A DNA stretch of 58,812 nucleotides from Candidatus Colenecus caballi (GTDB lineage: Bacteria; Bacteroidota; Bacteroidia; Bacteroidales; Bacteroidaceae), in assembly GCA_018065615.1 (NCBI GenBank), contig JAGHSY010000078.1, positions 1-58,812 on the forward strand, written 5' to 3'. The translations under genes were made by a program, and so were the position numbers. Of the stretch, positions 37,901 to 45,127 are shown one piece after another (position 1 is the first letter of the stretch; each line of letters opens with the position of its first letter). The notes beneath the pieces are model-generated. The model had not been told where the DNA came from and searched no databases. It saw only the letters and a program-made list of their open reading frames with translations.

Positions 37901-40886
37901 CTCTGTCCACGTGGGCATGATGCATGACGGCATGGCAGAGAGCAGGTCATTCATGTTCCGGACCGTTGACCCCACAAAGCGGCTCATTGTCAGACTGGAC
38001 GGCGTGAGTCATGTCATGGAGCCCGACAGCGAAGAGGAGTGGACCGTGATGGTGACAGACTGTGACGGCAGTCCGGTGCGGGCGGCTCTGGTGCTGGACC
38101 TGTATGACAGCGCGCTTGACAAGTACGGACGCAACTGGAAGAACCCGGATCCGTGGAACAGCCTGTCCATGGGTACAAAGGAAGTAGCCCGGCTGCAGCA
38201 GCACTGGAGCACACAGTACACGCCTTACGGATACTACAATCCAGGGCGCAAGACCTATGGGAAAAATCCGCTGCCAGGGGAACTGCAGGATCCGTTCATA
38301 TATTATCCCATGTATAAAGTGCGCAGCTACAGTCATACCATTGACATGAATGAATTTGAAGGGCTAGGCATCACGACTGTCGATGAGGCCATGCAGGGAC
38401 GCATTGCCGGGCTTGACATAGTGTTCAATTCCGGTGACTACGGTTCACGTTCCACCATGCACCTGAGGGGCGTGAGCACTGCGTCGCAGACCGGCAGGGT
38501 GGCTTACGGCGTTCAGAAGACGGCCGCTCTTCCAATCCCGCTGCGGGAGTCCGATGCCCTTCCTGCTTCACAGCGTGACGAAGAGCCGCTTGACGAGGCA
38601 CTGCCGCCGCTGCGTACCGACATGAATCCGACAGCCCTGTTCGTGGGCGGCATCATGACCGATGAGAACGGCCGGGCAACGGTCAGGTTCAAGGCGCCGC
38701 AGTTGCTTACCCGCTGGAATCTGCAGGGCTTTGCCTATTCGGAACCCATGCAGACATGCATTGTCCAAGATACCATGGTGACCCGCAAGACCATAATGGT
38801 CGAACCGTCCGCTCCGCGGTTCCTGCGTCAGGGCGATGTGCTTGACTTCACGCAGAAGGTCAGCAACCTTTCTGACAGCGAAATCATGGCAAGCGTCTCA
38901 CTGACCCTGACCGACGGCATTTCAGGCCGGAAGTTGAAGATCATTGAAGGTGCTCAGAAAAAGGATGTGACAATTCCGGCGGGCGGAAGTGTCCGGGTCA
39001 GTTTCCACATCAGCGTGCCAAAGGACATCAACGCTCTGACATACACGACCGTTGCCAGGACATCGGACCACAGTGACGCCATTCAGCAGACCTTGCCGGT
39101 GCTGACCACACGCATGAAGGTGGTGCAGTCGCTGTCTCTGTTCAACAACGGCCGTGAGAAGCGTGAATTCAACTTCAGGGAACTGAAAAAACGCACTGAC
39201 ACAATGAGTGACGAGCAGCTGATTCTTGAGTACAGCGCAAGTCCCATATGGTATGCCGTGCAGTCACTTCCCGCTATGGTCAATGACCTGGACATCAGCA
39301 CCATAGGACTTCTGCACAAGGTTATGGGAACGGCCATTACAATGGACATTGTCAGGCGCAACCCGGCCGTTTCCCGCATGCTTGAGGAGTGGAGACAGCT
39401 GGAGCCCGAAGAGTGGGAGAAACGCATGGAACTGAACCGTTCCCTTACTGAGACATTGTCCGAAGAGACCCCGTGGCTGCTGGACGGCGGTACGGCGCGC
39501 CTCAGGAATCTGGCACGCGTGCTTGACCCCGTTTCTGTTGAAAATGAGCTGAAAATGGCCGAGGATCTGCTTATTGGCGCCCAGTTGTCTGACGGCGGAT
39601 TCCCGTGGATTGTCGGATTCCCGTACTCAAGCGTTTATGTGACTGAAGAGATTGTGCACGCCATGGGCCAGCTCATGGAGAACGGCGCCATTGACAGGCC
39701 CGGTCTGAAGAGGGCAATGGAGAGGGCCGTGCAGTATCTGGATGCCGAATACTATAAGAATTATTACGAAAAGGAGAAGCCGGAGAAGCTGAGCATGGAT
39801 GTTCTGGACTACCTGCTTGTCCGTTCGTACTTCAGTAATGTGTCTTTCAACGGCAGCACCCGTGACAGTTACGGCTGGTTCATGAAGTTGGCCGGGAAGC
39901 AGGACACACACAACGTGGGCCTGTACTACCGCACGGAACTGGCGCTGCTCTTTGCCCGTGACGGTCAGCGTGCAGAAGCGGAGCGCATAGCCGCTACCCT
40001 GCTGGACCGGTCGCTCTATGATGACGAAATGGGCCGCTATTGGCGCGACAACGTGGGCGGCTACCTGTGGTATGAGTATCCCATTGAAACACAATCCCTT
40101 ATAATACGCACCTTGCTGTCTGTAGGCAAGTCCGATGAGGCCGCAGAGTGCGCCCGCTGGCTGCTGAAACAGAAGCAGACCACGGACTGGGGCACCGGCC
40201 CTGCAACGGCTTCGGCAGTGGTGGCGCTCATGGCTGCCGGCGGCAACAGGCTGCTTGAACAGACGCCGGACATCACCATCAGGGTTGGAAGGAACAGCGT
40301 GAAGGCATCGGACTCCAAGGCCACGGCAGGCTATACCACCCGTACATGGACGCCGGTGACCGATGACATGGCAAAGGTTGTGGTTGAAAGCAAGTCCGAT
40401 GGCATAAGCTGGGGCGCCGTTTACCGCAGCTTTACTGAAGAGATGACCAATGTGGAGCACAGCGGGACCGGCATGACGCTGCAGCGCAGCATGTGGCTGG
40501 TCAGGGCCGACAGCCTGGAGCAGGTCCGCGAGAATACCGTCCTGCATGTGGGCGACCGCGTGAAGATACGCTTCAGACTGACCACTGACCGCACCCTGGA
40601 GTACCTGCAGATTGGCGACATGCGCCCCGCCACGTTCGAACCCGTCAGCACCCGCGCCGGGTACCATTACAACTGGGGCGATGACATTGCGTACTATACC
40701 GCTCCCGGAAATACCCGTAATGTTTTCTACATTGACCGCCTGAACAAGGGCAGCTACATGATTGAGTATGACGTGTACGTGGAGAAGCCCGGCCGGTTCC
40801 TGGCAGCCCCCGCCGTCATGCAGTGCCTGTACGCCCCCCAGTTCCGCGCCACCACGGAGAGCAGCACCGTCACGGTCGGACAGTGA
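34911..40886 (+). CDS. Alpha-2-macroglobulin family protein, copy 2, with a TonB-plug-like segment
   Basis: This paralogue of about 1991 residues repeats the layout of copy 1: signal peptide (MRYLSKISMLVAVLMLVTNTVS), TPR-like N-terminus beginning ADKYTDAWKKVDELVKKDLP, macroglobulin domains (FYTDRNVYMPGDSVFFTFVG), A2M core (RTDMNPTALFVGGIMTDENG), TED-like helices without CxEQ, and a receptor-like C-terminus. Between the bait-like region and the A2M core, at about residues 1150-1205, lies ITTVDEAMQGRIAGLDIV...RSTMHLRGVSTAS, close to the plug signature of SusC-type TonB-dependent receptors. The open frame extends upstream to 34767 through the hairpin repeat, but signal peptide and promoter fix the start at 34911. 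The final 59 nt are nearly identical to copy 1. Confidence 0.88.
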   Translation: MRYLSKISMLVAVLMLVTNTVSADKYTDAWKKVDELVKKDLPQSAAGEIGLIRDMALEEGNSRQLLMCAVRLSKVETAYDEGSLEKAACRFNALLPELKEKEYQAICHAFLAKGYLRFLNGNDPDRPAKETCDTVLYHLGRSVELAGGASSDLYEEFYQGSSSDGLKLRPTLADMLMEDAIMFVTGPALPLGKQAFLQDVRLYGTASDFQAATAGLDGRDPDFWALYVLRLLTAANSDSKALIRCSIDLKRMEILREYLDADGGWNKADDAWVQGCVAKGKSYSRADGYSTMFNFMASERILNNKSVFSWEQRKDYLALAHSLCVSAEKQWPKSEGACRCKDIRESIERMSVSLSQSLDLKTGQSNVTGVTYRNVSTIFMKLVEVEGTLDNRSQHDQLEALNKADVIHEWTVSVADPKDWLDHYALLDIPPVREGRYYLVASTGAYFTADDVVSYQYMECASLGFVGTSNYNSVQGTAVSVITGKPVPDCGYVLWYLSWDGSRSRVARRGKADSDGFISIDNLEDNRFSLELESGSMRGHYEFSAYYYWNDRPRVVGNFYTDRNVYMPGDSVFFTFVGYTSDRYENGHAVSDARTTVSITDSNGKEIEKFTLVTDSMGIVRGSLRIPEKALPGRYSADCVTNWNGLNDSHWGSFTVESFKQPKFEIKIDEIGQKFEFGTPITVTGRAVTYTGVPVTDADVSWKVDAGGSFHRLSVLDKGRLCMGSGETKTGQDGTFSFTYTVTRDMLMSENFTENISVTVTDLNGESHEAGKRIRHGKRSGMIYVERMSSTDTESAFRVSLRDADAFLSGDVRIKVSRVEWADEPLLPLPFTVPSDSVLKDEMMRYADEHHFARRFPQYEFNPYTRKQPVRVLSDMTVNAHGDCDLTLPITESGYYRIEAVADGYEGFCSDFLIVLPSDRSYVPDGLWGRTEQGSDDETDVELGDTARIRLSGGKPGTVMYWFVESRLGLCMHGKLEMTDNQQLLEIPVTGALKGRFSVHVGMMHDGMAESRSFMFRTVDPTKRLIVRLDGVSHVMEPDSEEEWTVMVTDCDGSPVRAALVLDLYDSALDKYGRNWKNPDPWNSLSMGTKEVARLQQHWSTQYTPYGYYNPGRKTYGKNPLPGELQDPFIYYPMYKVRSYSHTIDMNEFEGLGITTVDEAMQGRIAGLDIVFNSGDYGSRSTMHLRGVSTASQTGRVAYGVQKTAALPIPLRESDALPASQRDEEPLDEALPPLRTDMNPTALFVGGIMTDENGRATVRFKAPQLLTRWNLQGFAYSEPMQTCIVQDTMVTRKTIMVEPSAPRFLRQGDVLDFTQKVSNLSDSEIMASVSLTLTDGISGRKLKIIEGAQKKDVTIPAGGSVRVSFHISVPKDINALTYTTVARTSDHSDAIQQTLPVLTTRMKVVQSLSLFNNGREKREFNFRELKKRTDTMSDEQLILEYSASPIWYAVQSLPAMVNDLDISTIGLLHKVMGTAITMDIVRRNPAVSRMLEEWRQLEPEEWEKRMELNRSLTETLSEETPWLLDGGTARLRNLARVLDPVSVENELKMAEDLLIGAQLSDGGFPWIVGFPYSSVYVTEEIVHAMGQLMENGAIDRPGLKRAMERAVQYLDAEYYKNYYEKEKPEKLSMDVLDYLLVRSYFSNVSFNGSTRDSYGWFMKLAGKQDTHNVGLYYRTELALLFARDGQRAEAERIAATLLDRSLYDDEMGRYWRDNVGGYLWYEYPIETQSLIIRTLLSVGKSDEAAECARWLLKQKQTTDWGTGPATASAVVALMAAGGNRLLEQTPDITIRVGRNSVKASDSKATAGYTTRTWTPVTDDMAKVVVESKSDGISWGAVYRSFTEEMTNVEHSGTGMTLQRSMWLVRADSLEQVRENTVLHVGDRVKIRFRLTTDRTLEYLQIGDMRPATFEPVSTRAGYHYNWGDDIAYYTAPGNTRNVFYIDRLNKGSYMIEYDVYVEKPGRFLAAPAVMQCLYAPQFRATTESSTVTVGQ

Positions 40887-40890
40887 GCGC

Positions 40891-40960
40891 TGCGCAACGG
40901 GGACAGTCCCTGCGCAACAGGGACTGTCCCCGTTGTGCAAGGACCGTCCCTGTTGTGCAT
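40891..40960 (+). repeat. GGGACTGTCCC hairpin repeat, copy 2
   Basis: It starts 5 bp after the copy-2 macroglobulin stop, the same offset as copy 1. Bases 40891-40912 pair with 40918-40939 over 22 bp with one wobble and the same CGCAA loop; the trailing unit reads AGGACCGTCCCTGTTGTGCA. The shared position suggests that the repeat was duplicated with the gene. Confidence 0.85.
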
Positions 40961-40986
40961 TGGAAAAATTCGTCTGAAATATTATT

Positions 40987-41043
40987 CAACTATTTGGAAT
41001 AGTTGTATATTTGTCGCAGTTACAGTCATTTGACAAATGTAAG
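40987..41043 (+). promoter_or_regulatory. Promoter and candidate operators for the BlaI/BlaR-like pair
   Basis: A perfect dyad CAACTATT-TGG-AATAGTTG (40987-41005) abuts the -7 element TATATTTG (41006-41013). A second dyad follows, CATTTG-A-CAAATG (41027-41039), set inside TTACA...TGTAA (41020-41043). BlaI/MecI proteins bind dyads of this type, often with ACA/TGT half-sites, so autorepression of the operon is likely. The predicted start near 41017 lies between the two dyads. Confidence 0.6.
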
Positions 41044-41054
41044 TGCGAATTCAG

Positions 41055-41414
41055 ATGAAGAGATTAAGTAAGAAGGAAGAGGAGATAATGGAGCTGTTCT
41101 GGCAGAACGGGGCCATAACAGTAAGTGAAATACGCAAGCAGTATCCATATCCGCGTCCTCACATGAACACCATTTCCACCCAGGTCCGTCTGCTGGAATC
41201 CAATGGCTTTCTTGCCCATGAGAAAGAGGGGAAGGGTTACCGTTATCATGCCATCATAAGCCGTGACGAGTACAGCAACTCATCAATAGGCAGCATCATA
41301 TCCCACTACTATGAGAACTCATATATGGATGCGGTATCGGCACTGGTCAACGATGACAAGATTACAGTTGAAGAACTGGAGGACCTGGTAAGACGCTTAA
41401 AACAGAAAAAATGA
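41055..41414 (+). CDS. BlaI/MecI/CopY family transcriptional repressor
   Basis: The 119-residue protein has the BlaI winged helix: LSKKEEEIMELFWQNGAITVSEIRKQYP, then PHMNTISTQVRLLESNGFLAHEKEGKGYRYHAIISRDEY, and a C-terminal dimerisation helix region. Such repressors are released when the partner M56 protein signals or cleaves them. The ATG at 41055 is preferred; a GTG at 41043 lies in the second dyad. It overlaps the M56 gene by 4 bp. Confidence 0.92.
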   Translation: MKRLSKKEEEIMELFWQNGAITVSEIRKQYPYPRPHMNTISTQVRLLESNGFLAHEKEGKGYRYHAIISRDEYSNSSIGSIISHYYENSYMDAVSALVNDDKITVEELEDLVRRLKQKK

Positions 41415-44400
41415 TTCTCATGGCTGCATTTCTATTATATCAGCTGAAGGTGTCTGTTCTTCTGGCTGTATTCTTCTTGGGTTACAGACTGCTGCTGGGA
41501 CGCGAATCTTTTCACCGTTTCAATAGGATGGTATTGATATCCATAGCATTGCTGTCTTTTGCGCTGCCATTTTTCCATATTACAAGATACGTGGACAAAC
41601 CGTTACCTGCCGCTCAGGTTGAAGTGTCATTACAGACCGATGGGAATGAATGGGCTGATCAGGCTCTATCGGATGAAACTTCATATCTGGAGGAATCATT
41701 TTCTGAAAATCATCCAGCCGTTGCAGTCCGAGTGCAGACAGACAAGCGTGACATTGCTGATATGCTGGTGCTGATTCTGTTCGTGCTTTACTGGATGGGA
41801 TTCCTGTATGTGACCGTCAGAAAGGTCATATCGGTTATGTCAATGGCCCGCATCATCAGAACCGGCCGGTATGCCAACCGGCTTGACGGTTGTGATGTGA
41901 TAGAATCGGACCGGATTTCACAACCTCTGAACTGGATGCGGTTTATAGTCATGCCGCACAATTGGCTGGAGCATGAGAATGCCATGGTGTGGAAGCATGA
42001 GAACCTGCATGCCAGCCGCTGGCATTCGCTTGATCTGCTTATGGCAGACATCATGACCGCGTTCCAGTGGTTCAATCCCGTTGTGGTTCTGCTGCACAAG
42101 GAGTTCGAACTGATTCACGAATATGAGGCGGACCAGGCTGTGATTGAGAGCGGGGCCGATGACACACAGTACAAGCTGATGCTGGTGGAAGCTGTAGCAT
42201 CGAGCCGCGGCATGGTAATGACAAACTGGCTCAAACAGTCAAATCTAAAAAAAAGGATAGATATGATGGAAAGGAAACCGTCAGACGGATGGAACCGTAT
42301 AAAAGCCTTGTACATTCCGGCAATCATGTGTCTGTTCCTGTTTGCCAATGCGACAAAGGTTTACGGCAGGAGAAACAGTCCAGTTCCAGGACAGTTTGAG
42401 AGGCATGTGGTATGGGTGTTCGATAACGGCAGTGCCAAGGTCGGGCTGGACAATGCCGAACCGGCAGATATGAAGCTGGACGATGTGCCTGGCTATCTGA
42501 AGAAACATAAAAAGACAGGTCGGATAACCAGAATAACCCTGCGTTATATGTATGACATTGCCGGACTTGCCGATGCCCAGCCTCTTGCCGAAAAGGTGAG
42601 CAGTCTGGGTATAAGAGTATCCGTTGCCAACAACGACGGGATGCTGGACCGGATTTACATGCCCGAGTACCGCTGTGCGCGAATCTATGATGAAGGTGAC
42701 GAACAGTACCGCTTTGAACTGAACTGCCATTCATCGGATGAAAACCGTAGAATCAGAGAATCCGTGCCATATCAGTTCAGGGATGAAAACGGGAATGTCA
42801 TTGGGAGTTCCGGATACGCTGACGGCAGATACGAATCCCCCATCAGTGACCTGTCAATAACCGGTGACATCGGACTTATGAAGAAATGGATAGGCATGTT
42901 TGACGGCCACGGGGTTGGCATCTATCCGGTCGATATGCCATATTCCGATGCGGAGCAGATGGCTCAGGCGGCATGGAAGCGCGGAATAGGTCAGGTCTCG
43001 CTTGTATCGGGATATTCAGGCAATGAAAATGGCAGCATGCTGTTTCCCACCAGTAGAATTGTTCTTATACCTCAAGGCAGCGAATGGTCCCGGGACTACC
43101 CTGAAGACAAGGCGCTGGATGTGTTGCACAAGAGGGAAACGGCTGTAGGTTGGGGATATCTGAAAAAAGGAACTGTGATATCCCAACCCAAAACGGTTTA
43201 CAATTCCAACACCCAGGATTTCGGCTCCATCAGAATAGTCAGGAATTCCGATGAACTGATTGTGGTTTATGATGCGCATCAGGGGGCGGATTTGTGGATA
43301 ACAGGATTTGACTCGATGGAACTGGTTGCCGGTGAGAGAAGATACCGCCAGACCGGATATGAAGGCCTTGCCGGCTTTGAAAAGGCATGGTTCTGGAGTC
43401 CTGATTACGGCCAATATCTGCAGAGCATGCACTTTGAGCCTGTTCCCGATGACGTGAAGGTTGTGGATCTCTATGACAGGAATCTGAACGCCACGGTGAT
43501 AAAAGGCATGCAGGTTTCCGATGACCTTTCTTATTTCGACAATATAAGGACTGTAAGGGTGTTGAGTGGTGCACGTCTCAAGACAACGCATGTGAATGAA
43601 AGCCAGAAGGATGAAGTGATGATAGAAAGAATTGACCTGACAGACAGCGAGACCACTGTGTATCTGACCATGAGAATACGTGAACCGCGTTCATTCATGG
43701 GACATGTGGGCGGCGACTTTGTGCTCACGCTTCATGACGGCACAGAGGTAAGACCGGTCCGTATTGACGGCGTTCCCGTAGGCCGGGATTTTGACCGTAA
43801 CGGCGATCACATTGACACTCCTTTCCAGATCATATTTCCTCCTTTGCCCAAGAATACGTTCAATTATGATGGCGCCACTCTTTCAGGAACGGTCTGCCAT
43901 GAACCTCTCAAGTTCAGCAATCTGCAAAACCTTGAAATTGCGAACTTGAGGGCCACACTACCGGATATCATGGAGCGTGACAATGATTTCTTCATAAACT
44001 ATTTCTCCAATTACCGGAATCTCAAGGCTCTGTTGTCAAATATCAATGACAGCAACCTGTTCGGCGGGGATTCGCCATTAAGTCTGACAGCGGAACAGAG
44101 AAAGGCCGTTCTGGACAAACTTGCAATCAGCGAGGGGGATATAGACAGGCTGGCATCGGCCCGATGCTACATTACTATCCGTAACAGACGGTACATATAC
44201 ATTGCGGATGATGAACATGGCAGAATTGACATGAGTCTCCCTCTTGGGAGTATAGGAGGCGTTCCTGCACCAACTGACCCATACGAATATCTCAGGAGCA
44301 ATCCCAACATCACGGTTGATGATGAAGGCAACTGGTTTGCATACGGCAGGAAAGCCGAGATTATTGAGATTGAACTGCCAGCAAGTGGAAATACGGGTAC

Positions 44401-44497
44401 TTCTTCAGGACAGCGTACCATGGGTGGAGCCATCGGACTGATGGGTGGAACTGCCGGTCTGCCTTTGGGCGGTCCAAGCGGGCAGCCTGCTAGGTAA
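41411..44497 (+). CDS. M56 family (BlaR1-like) membrane metallopeptidase with a long C-terminal region
   Basis: The 1028-residue protein has N-terminal transmembrane helices (about residues 3-25, 35-55 and 115-137), the zinc motif HENLH at 196-200, the third-ligand context LIHEYEADQAV (about 235-245) and a fourth helix near 300-320 (ALYIPAIMCLFLFANATKV). Beyond it stretch about 700 residues, presumably periplasmic, with no penicillin-binding serine motif and no TonB C-terminus visible. The region is Asp/Tyr/Gly-rich and ends in a Gly-rich tail. By analogy it senses an extracytoplasmic signal and inactivates the preceding repressor. Confidence 0.88.
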   Translation: MILMAAFLLYQLKVSVLLAVFFLGYRLLLGRESFHRFNRMVLISIALLSFALPFFHITRYVDKPLPAAQVEVSLQTDGNEWADQALSDETSYLEESFSENHPAVAVRVQTDKRDIADMLVLILFVLYWMGFLYVTVRKVISVMSMARIIRTGRYANRLDGCDVIESDRISQPLNWMRFIVMPHNWLEHENAMVWKHENLHASRWHSLDLLMADIMTAFQWFNPVVVLLHKEFELIHEYEADQAVIESGADDTQYKLMLVEAVASSRGMVMTNWLKQSNLKKRIDMMERKPSDGWNRIKALYIPAIMCLFLFANATKVYGRRNSPVPGQFERHVVWVFDNGSAKVGLDNAEPADMKLDDVPGYLKKHKKTGRITRITLRYMYDIAGLADAQPLAEKVSSLGIRVSVANNDGMLDRIYMPEYRCARIYDEGDEQYRFELNCHSSDENRRIRESVPYQFRDENGNVIGSSGYADGRYESPISDLSITGDIGLMKKWIGMFDGHGVGIYPVDMPYSDAEQMAQAAWKRGIGQVSLVSGYSGNENGSMLFPTSRIVLIPQGSEWSRDYPEDKALDVLHKRETAVGWGYLKKGTVISQPKTVYNSNTQDFGSIRIVRNSDELIVVYDAHQGADLWITGFDSMELVAGERRYRQTGYEGLAGFEKAWFWSPDYGQYLQSMHFEPVPDDVKVVDLYDRNLNATVIKGMQVSDDLSYFDNIRTVRVLSGARLKTTHVNESQKDEVMIERIDLTDSETTVYLTMRIREPRSFMGHVGGDFVLTLHDGTEVRPVRIDGVPVGRDFDRNGDHIDTPFQIIFPPLPKNTFNYDGATLSGTVCHEPLKFSNLQNLEIANLRATLPDIMERDNDFFINYFSNYRNLKALLSNINDSNLFGGDSPLSLTAEQRKAVLDKLAISEGDIDRLASARCYITIRNRRYIYIADDEHGRIDMSLPLGSIGGVPAPTDPYEYLRSNPNITVDDEGNWFAYGRKAEIIEIELPASGNTGTSSGQRTMGGAIGLMGGTAGLPLGGPSGQPAR

Positions 44498-44541
44498 CTG
44501 TCTGCTGTTTTGTGTACTCAGTCAAAAACAGATTGAAAACA

Positions 44542-44979
44542 ATGGAAATGACATTTGGTAAAATTGTTGTACGAATTGCAATGGCAATCAGTTGCTTTTC
44601 TGCAGTCGCCTGCTCATCGGTCCCCTATAGAACTGCCATTTATGATAAGATCGGTTTCTTTACACCGGAAAACAAGCCAGAGCATTATCAGGCGCAAGAT
44701 CCCCAACACCATTTTTCATTCGTTTCAGTGAATGACCGGGACGATGGTGGAAGTGGAGAATCTTGGGCTAACCTGCGAACCGAACTGAAAATAAGGGAGA
44801 TGGGAGCACGCACCAATTATAACGGAGTGATTTTGGGACCATTGGTCCACCAGACTGTGATGGTGGGTTATGAGAACGTCACTTATTATTATCGGTATTT
44901 TCTATTAATAAACTATGATCAGGAAAAGTACCAGGCTCCACTGACCGAATATCAGAAATCACGTTTGATAAAGAAATAA
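44542..44979 (+). CDS. Small putative lipoprotein, unknown function
   Basis: The about 145-residue product begins with a charged-hydrophobic leader and a lipobox-like SAVAC (Cys about residue 24), suggesting a lipid-anchored envelope protein. The rest is hydrophilic with aromatic-rich stretches (NVTYYYRYFLLINYDQ) and matches no family I recognise. It follows the M56 gene closely and may share its transcript. The open frame extends upstream to a GTG at 44512, but the ATG at 44542 places the lipobox at the usual distance. Confidence 0.55.
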   Translation: MEMTFGKIVVRIAMAISCFSAVACSSVPYRTAIYDKIGFFTPENKPEHYQAQDPQHHFSFVSVNDRDDGGSGESWANLRTELKIREMGARTNYNGVILGPLVHQTVMVGYENVTYYYRYFLLINYDQEKYQAPLTEYQKSRLIKK

Positions 44980-44987
44980 TAGGGGGG

Positions 44988-45056
44988 TGCGCAACAGGGA
45001 CTGTCCCCGTTGTGCAGGGACTGTCCCCGTTGTGCAAGGACCGTCCCTGTTGTGCA
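44988..45056 (+). repeat. GGGACTGTCCC repeat, copy 3 (tandem, without left arm)
   Basis: Three head-to-tail units of 20-23 bp (starting at 44988, 45011 and 45031), each TG(C/T)GCA followed by GGGACTGTCCCCGT or GGACCGTCCCTGT, end in TGTGCAAAAAA. It lies 9 bp after the lipoprotein stop. The left inverted arm of copies 1 and 2 is missing, so the long hairpin cannot form, but each unit keeps the short GGGACtGTCCC dyad. Confidence 0.8.
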
Positions 45057-45096
45057 AAAAAATGGCGGCAGGACCGGCGGTTTGCGGTCTTTTTAG

Positions 45097-45104
45097 TACC
45101 TTCG
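45097..45104 (+). promoter_or_regulatory. Possible -7 element for the gate-domain gene
   Basis: TACCTTCG differs from TAnnTTTG at one position. The predicted start near 45108 would give a 20-nt leader. Confidence 0.35.
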
Positions 45105-45127
45105 CAAAATAATATGTACGTACGCGT

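Noticed and set aside
39627..40940. 437-codon open frame on the minus strand
   Set aside because: It is antisense to macroglobulin copy 2 and begins inside the hairpin repeat, giving a low-complexity start. GC-rich codon use opens the opposite strand.
44988..45056. CRISPR array (tandem units of about 20 bp)
   Set aside because: There are no unique spacers between units, no cas genes, and the unit recurs elsewhere as a hairpin.
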